41,757 nucleotides of DNA from a virus, in the IMG/VR virus record IMGVR_UViG_3300025141_009213, positions 1 through 41,757 of that record. One strand, written 5' to 3'. Shown in pieces: positions 17,611 through 24,593 of the stretch (its first letter is position 1; each line of letters starts with the position of its first letter). Made by a program: the position numbers and the translations under genes. Below the pieces are notes generated by a model. It was not told the origin of the DNA. It searched no databases and was given only the letters and a program-made list of their open reading frames with translations.

Positions 17611-18324
17611 CTAATCGGCCCAACTACCTGGCTTAACACGATTAGGCCCTTGTACACCTTGAGGTGTGTGTGGTGCGATCCCTGCGAAACTAGCAGCTTT
17701 TTTCCCTACTACCCCACCTTGACTTCTGTAGTCACGAATATATTTTTTCATATTCTCATCTGAAGCACCTGAACTACGCATATGCTCCAAATCTTTCAAA
17801 CCTATGCCTCTACCACCATGCGCTGAAGCATCATGACTTTCATAATCATATCCTACGTCAGGAGTTTTGCCTCCCTTACGTTTGTTCCACCAATCACCTA
17901 AGTTCTTTCTGTGATCACTACCAGCTAATGCACCAGCTTCACTGTCTTGCATTGTAGCCCACTTAGAAGCTCTTTTACCTACTCTTCCACCACTTGCTTG
18001 GTAATCCCTCATGAAGTTTCTAATGTTCTCATCAGAACCACCTGCTTCCCGTATGTAGTCAAGATCTGCTTGACCGAATCCTTTCCCATCTCCACGCGCT
18101 GATGAATCATAAGCACCGAAGTCAAACATACCCCTATCGCGAGGTGAAGGTCTGTGCATTCCCGCAACTTTGCCAGCCCCTACTTCACGCTCAAGCGTAT
18201 GGGCATCCATCTCGCCTAATTGACTTAATGCACGGCCTCCCCCTTGAGCTTCTACCACTCTTGCTATACGATCTCTTGCGAAATCCTGTGCATATTCTCG
18301 TTGTCCGTTATTTGGATTAGCCAT
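17611..18324 (-). CDS. Repeat-domain virion protein (two copies of a novel ~55-residue domain)
   Basis: Start chosen at the ATG at 18324 (MANPNNGQREYAQDFARDRI), because a TATAATAG motif at 18347-18354 would lie inside the coding region if the in-frame ATG at 18372 were used. The product is 237 residues. After a helical N-terminus it carries two copies of a domain with the pattern FDFG..D.S..G.GKGFG..D...IR..G.S.ENI..F.RDY...GG.VGK.A. They are joined by the linker SEAGALAGSDHRKNLGDWWN. The 342-residue gene on the other side of the portal has the same layout with high identity. The domain function is unknown; the position among portal and packaging genes suggests an internal or connector-associated virion protein. 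Confidence 0.6.
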   Translation of the reverse strand: MANPNNGQREYAQDFARDRIARVVEAQGGGRALSQLGEMDAHTLEREVGAGKVAGMHRPSPRDRGMFDFGAYDSSARGDGKGFGQADLDYIREAGGSDENIRNFMRDYQASGGRVGKRASKWATMQDSEAGALAGSDHRKNLGDWWNKRKGGKTPDVGYDYESHDASAHGGRGIGLKDLEHMRSSGASDENMKKYIRDYRSQGGVVGKKAASFAGIAPHTPQGVQGPNRVKPGSWAD

Positions 18325-18346
18325 TTTTACATTAATGTTGTTATTA

Positions 18347-18354
18347 CTATTATA
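18347..18354 (-). promoter_or_regulatory. TATAATAG, candidate -10 element that decides the start at 18324
   Basis: Minus-strand TATAATAG, 23 bases before the ATG at 18324. The spacing matches the other motif-to-start distances in this window. Confidence 0.5.
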
Positions 18355-18388
18355 GGGGGATTGAATTAACAACCCCCACTAATAATTA

Positions 18389-19375
18389 TCAGAGATCCTG
18401 AACGAGCATTTTTGTTTGTAGTGCTCCTTGAGGTGCTTGTGCAAGGAATTTCCATGCATCCTCAGGACGGCTATCCATCAGATAGGAAAGACCACCCCAG
18501 AAGTCATTTGACTCATTCACTTGACGACCTGGTGTAGGCATATCCATTTCAGGGCGTTGGAAGTTTGAGGGAACTTGAGTGTTCCTCTCTTGCTGCTGGA
18601 TTTCAGCTGCAAACTGAGCACGGGCTTCATACTGTTGACGTGCTTGTGTTTCAGCAGCAGTCTCAGTCGGGTATGGGCCTCTAGGACCGTAGAAATCGTT
18701 GACGTAATCAGCAAGAACGTCAGGGTGAGTCAGCATCAAGTTCATTGCTGAACGCTCTTCACCTGCTGCTTCAAGCATCAGGGACTGATACTGACCACGC
18801 TGTACTTGCTCAACAAGAGCGTCTTCTACAGCACAAGCGTACTGGTTTAGAAGAACTGGTGCTTCAGCGCCGAAGTGCTGGAGAACTTCAAGACTTTGAT
18901 CGCTTACCTGACTTAGATACGCGTCCCTTACCTCTGCTTGGGGCTGACCCTGCATTGGGGCCTGCTGCGTATAAGCCGGGGTTGAAACTCGGGGACTGTA
19001 GGTCTGGGCTTGCGAATACTGGACTGGTGCCGCCTGCGGTGCCGAAGCCCACGCTGCCGGTGTAGCTATCTGGGGCGTCGGTGTTTGGTAAGCCGAGGGT
19101 GACACCTGGGCTTGGGATGGGCTGCTTGTATTCAAACTGGCGCTGAGTGCCTGGAACGCCTGCTGCCATGGATTGCCCTGTTGAGCCGAAGCCTGCTGGA
19201 CCTGGGCCGGTGCCTGGTAAGCCTGAGGTGTTGCTGTTTGGTAACTCTGATCCAACACCGGGGAGGCTGATTGTTGGCTCATCCCGGGTTGGACGGCCAA
19301 GCTTTGCTCTGACGCGATCGGCATCGGAGAGCTTGCTTGGACCGAGGTCATCACTGCTTGGTTTGTACCTTCCAC
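18389..19375 (-). CDS. Scaffold-like protein overlapping the portal gene
   Basis: A 328-residue protein from a GTG at 19375, preceded by AAGGAG with a ten-base gap. Residues 1-145 are Gln/Pro/Ala/Ser-rich and disordered (SPVLDQSYQTATPQAYQAPA), and the C-terminal half is helical and charged (SLEVLQHFGAEAPVLLNQYA, YEARAQFAAEIQQQERNTQV, RPEDAWKFLAQAPQGAL). A disordered region plus helical C-terminus, directly downstream of the portal, is typical of phage scaffolding proteins, though here the capsid gene lies elsewhere. The first 488 bases are shared with the 3' end of the portal gene in another frame. An alternative ATG at 18955 would almost remove the overlap, but the strong Shine-Dalgarno site favours 19375. 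Confidence 0.6.
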   Translation of the reverse strand: MEGTNQAVMTSVQASSPMPIASEQSLAVQPGMSQQSASPVLDQSYQTATPQAYQAPAQVQQASAQQGNPWQQAFQALSASLNTSSPSQAQVSPSAYQTPTPQIATPAAWASAPQAAPVQYSQAQTYSPRVSTPAYTQQAPMQGQPQAEVRDAYLSQVSDQSLEVLQHFGAEAPVLLNQYACAVEDALVEQVQRGQYQSLMLEAAGEERSAMNLMLTHPDVLADYVNDFYGPRGPYPTETAAETQARQQYEARAQFAAEIQQQERNTQVPSNFQRPEMDMPTPGRQVNESNDFWGGLSYLMDSRPEDAWKFLAQAPQGALQTKMLVQDL

Positions 19376-21134
19376 TGTAACTTAACTCCTTACGTAAAAA
19401 TTCAAGTGATCTATATAGGAATCCTGTGATATCAAGATTCGGGTCAGATGCCAGAGGTAAGTCTGGTGTCTGTGGGTGCGGTAACTGATAAAGTTGACCG
19501 AGTAATCCGATAAACGAATTTAATGATTGCTGTGTCTGTTGAACCATTCTGAAGGGATAACCGCTTAACATTGCGGCTCTCTCTTCATCAGTTTTGCCAG
19601 GGAATAGATACTTAAGTGCTTCAACAGAATCCACACCTAATTCTTGAAGGTTGCGTACGACGATACTGTTATTTAGAATATCGTCTGTACTTTCTTCAAA
19701 AACTTCACCCTCCCAGCGCCATGCAACTTTAGTGCTGCCATCTGGGATAAGTCCAACTACTCCTTGAGGAATATCTCCTGAATCAAGTGTAGCACGAATT
19801 TGTTCTTCCCTTAGATTGATGAATTTCTGATACTTCGTTAGGAACTTTTCATTATCTACTTCAAACCTTTCTTCATCACCTTCGTAGTCTTCCATTAATG
19901 GAGGAGTGGGTTCTTGTAAACCAATAATTGATGCAAATGATTTATTGAATAACTCTTCTTCATGACGTATCATCATTGCGAATAGCTTACACAAACCATA
20001 GTCAAATAACGCTCTTGCTTTCTTTTCTGCTGTTGCTGCAACACGACCATATAAAGTTTTGATCTCATAAGCAGTGGAAGCTGTACCAATATCGATATCA
20101 TCAACACCACCTAGTGCTAGACGAATTTCACTTCGATACTGCTTGACGTACATATTCTGATCACCTGAAACACTATCAGGAGTTAAGTAACTAACACGAT
20201 CAGTAGGTTCAAGGTTTGCAATCACCCTTGGTACTTTAATTTGTCCATCTAAACTAGAAGCACCGCCGAACGGTTGAGTGGATTTAGTGCTGCCTCTGCC
20301 TATGGCCGCAAATCCTGCCTGAGAGCTGATTGTAGGCTTAAACGATTGCTCATCCCCAGCTTCAATAATGTCCTGCTTAGGGCGGCTAGAAACAAGCGTG
20401 GGGTTGCCGAAGAACTTCATGTTCTTGCGGATATTATGCACTAGCTCATCGTGGTACAGAATCTGATTCGATAACCACTCAAATTCCCCATTTCCACTTG
20501 CTTCACCTGTACAATCCATATGATTGTAAACTTCAACTGCTGGAATGAATCCCAAACTATTTGTAAGTACTTCTGTTGAACCAGGCATCGTCATTGGTGA
20601 CTGACCCATTTCATTCTCAAAATCTATCTTTTCATTTGATATAGTCTGCTCGATCCTGTCTTTATATACTTTTAGTCGAATATATTTTGTCCTACCTCCA
20701 CGACCATTTACTTGAGCGAACTGATCTATTGCATTAGGCTCACGTACATTGAAACTGTATATCAGCACCACGCTTTCTAACTCACTGTTTTGATTCCGAT
20801 AAGCACGGTAACTATCTTTAGGGAAATAAAGGAGTTGGTACGTGTCACCGTTTGGCCTGAAGTAAAATAAACCTTGTCCATCACATAAGAAATAATCGAT
20901 GATGCTATCTAGCTTCATCTCCAACATATTATGTTCACATATGTTTCTTAGAAAATCCTTCCTTTTGCCAAAGGAATCCTGATCTGCATAGAACTCAATA
21001 CCTCTACGTAACATGAACATCCGCATCTGCGCTAGATGTGATGAAATAATCATCGTATCTACTGAAAGATCGCCCCTTCTTTCTTTAGCGGCAGTAAGTA
21101 ATGGTGATAGCTTACTTTGTGACATAGAGTTCAT
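18888..21134 (-). CDS. Portal protein with long Gly/Pro-rich C-terminal extension
   Basis: A 748-residue protein. The first ~570 residues have portal-like features: a helical start, GQGLFYFRPNGDTYQLLYFP, the long strand-turn region with YIRLKVYKDRIEQTISNEKI, GFIPAVEVYNHMDC, and a stretch of DEL/HNIRKNMKFFGNPTLVSS characteristic of the stem/wing region. Helices VAATAEKKARALFDYGLCKL and EKFLTKYQKFINLREEQIRA follow. The last ~170 residues are Gly/Pro/Ser-rich, end in a basic tail (RGKGRVSKSGKRSKS), and are encoded in DNA that is also read as the start of the scaffold-like gene. It lies next to the large terminase block, the usual place for a portal. AAAGGAAAAG precedes the start. Confidence 0.72.
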   Translation of the reverse strand: MNSMSQSKLSPLLTAAKERRGDLSVDTMIISSHLAQMRMFMLRRGIEFYADQDSFGKRKDFLRNICEHNMLEMKLDSIIDYFLCDGQGLFYFRPNGDTYQLLYFPKDSYRAYRNQNSELESVVLIYSFNVREPNAIDQFAQVNGRGGRTKYIRLKVYKDRIEQTISNEKIDFENEMGQSPMTMPGSTEVLTNSLGFIPAVEVYNHMDCTGEASGNGEFEWLSNQILYHDELVHNIRKNMKFFGNPTLVSSRPKQDIIEAGDEQSFKPTISSQAGFAAIGRGSTKSTQPFGGASSLDGQIKVPRVIANLEPTDRVSYLTPDSVSGDQNMYVKQYRSEIRLALGGVDDIDIGTASTAYEIKTLYGRVAATAEKKARALFDYGLCKLFAMMIRHEEELFNKSFASIIGLQEPTPPLMEDYEGDEERFEVDNEKFLTKYQKFINLREEQIRATLDSGDIPQGVVGLIPDGSTKVAWRWEGEVFEESTDDILNNSIVVRNLQELGVDSVEALKYLFPGKTDEERAAMLSGYPFRMVQQTQQSLNSFIGLLGQLYQLPHPQTPDLPLASDPNLDITGFLYRSLEFLRKELSYSGRYKPSSDDLGPSKLSDADRVRAKLGRPTRDEPTISLPGVGSELPNSNTSGLPGTGPGPAGFGSTGQSMAAGVPGTQRQFEYKQPIPSPGVTLGLPNTDAPDSYTGSVGFGTAGGTSPVFASPDLQSPSFNPGLYAAGPNAGSAPSRGKGRVSKSGKRSKS
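19386..19391 (-). promoter_or_regulatory. Shine-Dalgarno AAGGAG inside the portal gene
   Basis: Minus-strand AAGGAG, ten bases before the GTG at 19375. It supports independent translation of the scaffold-like gene from within the portal coding sequence. Confidence 0.6.
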
Positions 21135-21159
21135 TCTTGCTTTTCCTTTTATTTAAATA

Positions 21160-22188
21160 CTAGCCGATACTGTCAATCTTATCCATAAATTTATCATAAT
21201 CTAAATCAGGTGCCTCGACAGGCTTAAGCGGATCTGGCCATACAAACTCTGGAGGCTGTCTACCAGTCCATTGATCTCCAAAAGTTTCAGTCCTACTAAT
21301 GTCTGAGTGAGCACCATGATACAGGGGACGTTCATGTACCCGCTGATCTAATGCCGCCCTATCTATTACAGGGTTTGCTCTACTCGCAGCTATATACTGT
21401 TGAGCTGTGTCAGATCCACTTGTCTTGTCCATAAAGTCACCAGCAAATCTTTTTACTAATCCTAATCCAGCAGGTTTATTGCCGCTGAGTCCCGCATTAA
21501 TCGTCGCGTTAGTGACATTGGCGTTGAAGTCTTTGTTGCTGTTCAAAAGATTTCTTGGGCCGCTTGTTGCTGATATACTATTAGGCCCTTTTACACCTTT
21601 AGGTGCCCATGGCGCGATGCCCGCGAAACTAGCAGCCTTTTCTCCTACTACACCACCTTTGCTTCTGTAGGAACGGATATATTTTTTCATGTTTTCATTT
21701 GAAGCACCTGAATTACGCATATGCTCCAAATCTCTAATACCTATGCCTCTACCACCATGCTTTGAAGCATCATGGCTTCCATAATCATATTTTATTTCTT
21801 TAGCTTTACCTCCCTCACGTTTGTTCCACCAATCACCCAAAAACTTTTGTGCATCACTACCAGCTAATGCACCAGCTTCACTGTCTTTCATATCGTAAAT
21901 ACCTGCTGCTCTCTTACCAACCTTTCCACCACTGGCTTGATAATCTCTTGCGAATTTACCGATATTTTCTTCTGACGCACCTTGCGCTCTCATATGCCTA
22001 ACATCAGCTAAGCCAAACCCTTTCCCATCACCATACATTGATGCATCATGATCACCGAAGTCATACATCTTCCTTCTCCCTTCAGGACGTGGTGCTCTTC
22101 CCGGTGTTGGTGCCGGGTTTGGTGAGTTCTTAGGAATCCCACCGATTGGAACATCATCTGTGTAGGGTCTTGTGTCAATCTTGGTCAT
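21160..22188 (-). CDS. Repeat-domain virion protein, paralogue of the 17611-18324 protein
   Basis: A 342-residue protein. Two copies of the ~55-residue domain lie at residues 42-96 (YDFGDHDASMYGDGKGFG, then DYQASGGKVGKRAA) and 134-190 (YDYGSHDASKHGGRGIG, then YRSKGGVVGEKAASFAG). They are separated by a linker with SEAGALAGSD and LGDWWNK. Domain and linker match the 237-residue paralogue closely, but the N-terminus (TPGRAPRPEGRRK) and the C-terminal 150 residues (ending in a Pro/Asp-rich segment, EAPDLDYDKFMDKIDSIG) are unrelated. It lies between large terminase and portal genes. Function unknown. Confidence 0.6.
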   Translation of the reverse strand: MTKIDTRPYTDDVPIGGIPKNSPNPAPTPGRAPRPEGRRKMYDFGDHDASMYGDGKGFGLADVRHMRAQGASEENIGKFARDYQASGGKVGKRAAGIYDMKDSEAGALAGSDAQKFLGDWWNKREGGKAKEIKYDYGSHDASKHGGRGIGIRDLEHMRNSGASNENMKKYIRSYRSKGGVVGEKAASFAGIAPWAPKGVKGPNSISATSGPRNLLNSNKDFNANVTNATINAGLSGNKPAGLGLVKRFAGDFMDKTSGSDTAQQYIAASRANPVIDRAALDQRVHERPLYHGAHSDISRTETFGDQWTGRQPPEFVWPDPLKPVEAPDLDYDKFMDKIDSIG

Positions 22189-22202
22189 ATCTAGTATTCC
22201 TA

Positions 22203-23741
22203 CTACATAATTAAGCTATCACTATTGTAGTCTAATTGTAGACACCCTCTTCTCAGTAATCCACCCATAGTAAGTACCATTGAATCAACAGCATCATCGT
22301 GAGCTGAATGGCCAAAATTGAGTAACTCTTCTTCTAGTACATCCCACTTTCTCCATTTATTCCAAGCTACTTTACGATTCTCATATAAACCAAGCACACC
22401 CCTAAGTCTTGCTAATTTATCTCCTTTAAATCCCTTCACTGGTGAGCATGACAGGTTATACAAAGCACGATCATCGAACATGATACGTTTAAAGTCACCT
22501 TCAAATGAAGTTTGATAAGCTACTGCCTCAGGCCAAATAATGCACGGTGACATTGTTGGGAAATATTGCCCTTCATCATTTTCAGCTAATATATTCCAAT
22601 CAGCTAGCATCTCACACAACGTATCCATCTTCTCGATGTTACCCATGGTTCGATTACGCCTTTGATCTATTAAATAAATCTTTCCACCCTTAATTCCACC
22701 TAATGTCATTACTGTCCAGTCGTTCTTCTCACTGAGTCCAGCACTAAGGTCAATTCCTACTCCTATGCAGTCATATTCTTCAGGTACTTCTGTTTTGCAA
22801 ATCAATTCCGGCGATATTCCTACATCAGCTGTCCTTACTGCAGTATTTAGATACTGATACGCGAAAGCTACACGATCTTCTGCCTTACGTTCATTTAAAT
22901 ACTTCATTGACCAAAACTCAGGCCAATATGAACGTTGCCTACCTTCTTTATCAGTTAATACTGCTTTCTGGATAACTTGTCTCCAATTATTCTTTGGTAC
23001 AAATAACGTAGCGTGTATATCATCAAAATGGAAACGTGTTCCAAGACAGATGGCACGTGCACCCTGGAACATAGTTGGAGCAATGACGTTCGTCCATGTA
23101 TTTTCCATTTCACGTCGAATGTCTGGATTATTAATTGACCCAGCTGACTTAATCGGGTCATCAATAAGCACCAGCTGTGATCGTTTAGATGTGATTGCTC
23201 CTTTTAGACCTCCACAAGCAACTGTGAATGCTTCCTCTCCACTGGTATCGATTCCAGCGAATTCATAATCAATACTCCAGTATTCATCTGAACGCCTGAT
23301 CCTTGATAGCCGAACCATCGGGAATATTTCCCTGTATTTACTGCTCGTTAATATCCCTTTGATTGTTGCTGACTTCGCTCTCGCAATATCTACCATATAG
23401 CTGATGTATAGCACTCTCAGCATTCGCTTTGCAGCTGCATGTCGGCCAATCATCCAAGCTGCAAATAAACCAAGCACGGTACTTTTGGCAGATCCACGTG
23501 GTGCCAGAATTGCTGTATTGGGACCAGCTATTCCTAATAGGCATTCACTATCTTCTCCGCTACATAACTCCGCATGCCACTCCAGCATATGCTTTGCTGG
23601 AGGTTTTCCTAGATATGTGCAGAATACTTTGAAGTCATCCCTAGCTTGTAATACTTGTTCTGAGGGTGGCTTGACGGTTACTTTCGTTGCCGTCATTAAA
23701 GCTGATCTTTTGTACGCTAATGCTACACTTGAGCCTGCCAT
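22203..23741 (-). CDS. terL: Terminase large subunit (DNA packaging ATPase/nuclease)
   Basis: A 512-residue packaging motor. Walker A is APRGSAKST (about residue 80), Walker B is LVLIDDP (about 190), and the coupling motif with CLGTRFHFDD follows. The RNase H-like nuclease half has the first catalytic Asp in GVGIDLSAGLSEKNDWTVM and an acidic motif near the C-terminus (GHSAHDDAVDSMVLTMGGLL). It converts concatemeric DNA into packaged genomes, docking on the portal. All expected motifs are intact. A TATAAATCAGTATA element lies directly ahead of the ATG. Confidence 0.95.
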   Translation of the reverse strand: MAGSSVALAYKRSALMTATKVTVKPPSEQVLQARDDFKVFCTYLGKPPAKHMLEWHAELCSGEDSECLLGIAGPNTAILAPRGSAKSTVLGLFAAWMIGRHAAAKRMLRVLYISYMVDIARAKSATIKGILTSSKYREIFPMVRLSRIRRSDEYWSIDYEFAGIDTSGEEAFTVACGGLKGAITSKRSQLVLIDDPIKSAGSINNPDIRREMENTWTNVIAPTMFQGARAICLGTRFHFDDIHATLFVPKNNWRQVIQKAVLTDKEGRQRSYWPEFWSMKYLNERKAEDRVAFAYQYLNTAVRTADVGISPELICKTEVPEEYDCIGVGIDLSAGLSEKNDWTVMTLGGIKGGKIYLIDQRRNRTMGNIEKMDTLCEMLADWNILAENDEGQYFPTMSPCIIWPEAVAYQTSFEGDFKRIMFDDRALYNLSCSPVKGFKGDKLARLRGVLGLYENRKVAWNKWRKWDVLEEELLNFGHSAHDDAVDSMVLTMGGLLRRGCLQLDYNSDSLIM

Positions 23742-23746
23742 TTAGT

Positions 23747-23760
23747 TATACTGATTTATA
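23747..23760 (-). promoter_or_regulatory. TATAAATCAGTATA element before the terminase gene
   Basis: Minus-strand TATAAATCAGTATA ends six bases before the ATG at 23741 and matches 14373-14386 exactly. TATAAAT resembles T4-type late -10 sequences. Confidence 0.4.
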
Positions 23761-23772
23761 CTCAGTCTAACG

Positions 23773-24054
23773 TTAGGATCTCCTTAAATTGGTCTTCCTC
23801 TCGGCAATTCGCTGTGCAGCCCTGTTTTTTGCTTTAGAAATTTTTTGACTTCTTTTTACCTGATTCCTTGTGATCTCATGAACAACTCCCATATCTCTAG
23901 CGTACTGCTCTGCTTCTAACTGCCTTGCATTTCCGTAACTACCTAATGACTGCATTTGAGGCATCCGTTTAGTTAATGCACTCTCAAGCCTTACAGAATT
24001 AATTGATGTTGGTACCAATTCTGGTAACTTTGGAAACTCTATTGAACTAGACAT
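23773..24054 (-). CDS. Small basic protein of the packaging operon
   Basis: A 93-residue protein with a strongly basic C-terminal helix (RNQVKRSQKISKAKNRAAQR, then KTNLRRS), suggesting nucleic-acid binding. It overlaps the upstream gene's stop by one base and precedes the large terminase. It could be a packaging accessory factor, but no family is recognised. Confidence 0.55.
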   Translation of the reverse strand: MSSSIEFPKLPELVPTSINSVRLESALTKRMPQMQSLGSYGNARQLEAEQYARDMGVVHEITRNQVKRSQKISKAKNRAAQRIAERKTNLRRS

Positions 24055-24593
24055 TATGTACTTGTCAACTCACTATATACTTTGGCCCAGATTGCATTAA
24101 TTGAATTTTCAATCGGTTCTGCAAACTGAGGGTCGTCCTTAAAGATTGCTGTAAGTTCTCGCATTACACGATCAGCACCTGCCAAAATTAAGCCACGCTT
24201 ATCTGTCGTACGATTCATACGATCGCTTGTCTCGATGTGACTACGGAGTTCTTTCTCTAATGCTGCCAAACGTGCTGCACCATTATCACCTTTGATCTCT
24301 CCACTATTAACTGCCATACGTAGATCTTGAATATCACTATGCAAAGCAGCGATCTCGCTGTTGAGAATCTCACGACGGTTCAATTTCTTGTACTTCAGTT
24401 TTACCCAACGAGCTAAGTCATTGAATGTTCCTTCGTACTTCAGGATTCCTGCATAAACCCAAATCTCAATGATTGATGGTGTGACTTCTGCAAACTCCTT
24501 AAAGTCCTCTGAATCAGCAGCAGGTAACGTATCTAACCACTTATCAACAATAGTTAGATATACCTTACTGTTTGAAGCCATTTTAGTTGTCAT
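24054..24593 (-). CDS. Possible terminase small subunit
   Basis: A 179-residue protein. A helical N-terminus with a helix-turn-helix-like stretch (EVTPSIIEIWVYAGILKYEG, FNDLARWVKLKYKKLNRREI) leads into a long predicted coiled-coil (LNSEIAALHSDIQDLRMAVN, ARLAALEKELRSHIETSDRM), then a C-terminal helix pair. DNA-binding head plus oligomerising coil, and position two genes before the large terminase, fit a small terminase subunit. No signature motif confirms it, so it remains a position-based call. Start and upstream stop overlap (TGATG). Confidence 0.5.
   Translation of the reverse strand: MTTKMASNSKVYLTIVDKWLDTLPAADSEDFKEFAEVTPSIIEIWVYAGILKYEGTFNDLARWVKLKYKKLNRREILNSEIAALHSDIQDLRMAVNSGEIKGDNGAARLAALEKELRSHIETSDRMNRTTDKRGLILAGADRVMRELTAIFKDDPQFAEPIENSINAIWAKVYSELTST

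Noticed and set aside
18745-19065. Plus-strand open frames (also 19147-19380) opposite the portal/scaffold overlap
   Set aside because: Stops are rare by chance in this GC-rich stretch. Both minus-strand frames are better supported and the plus frames have no start signals.
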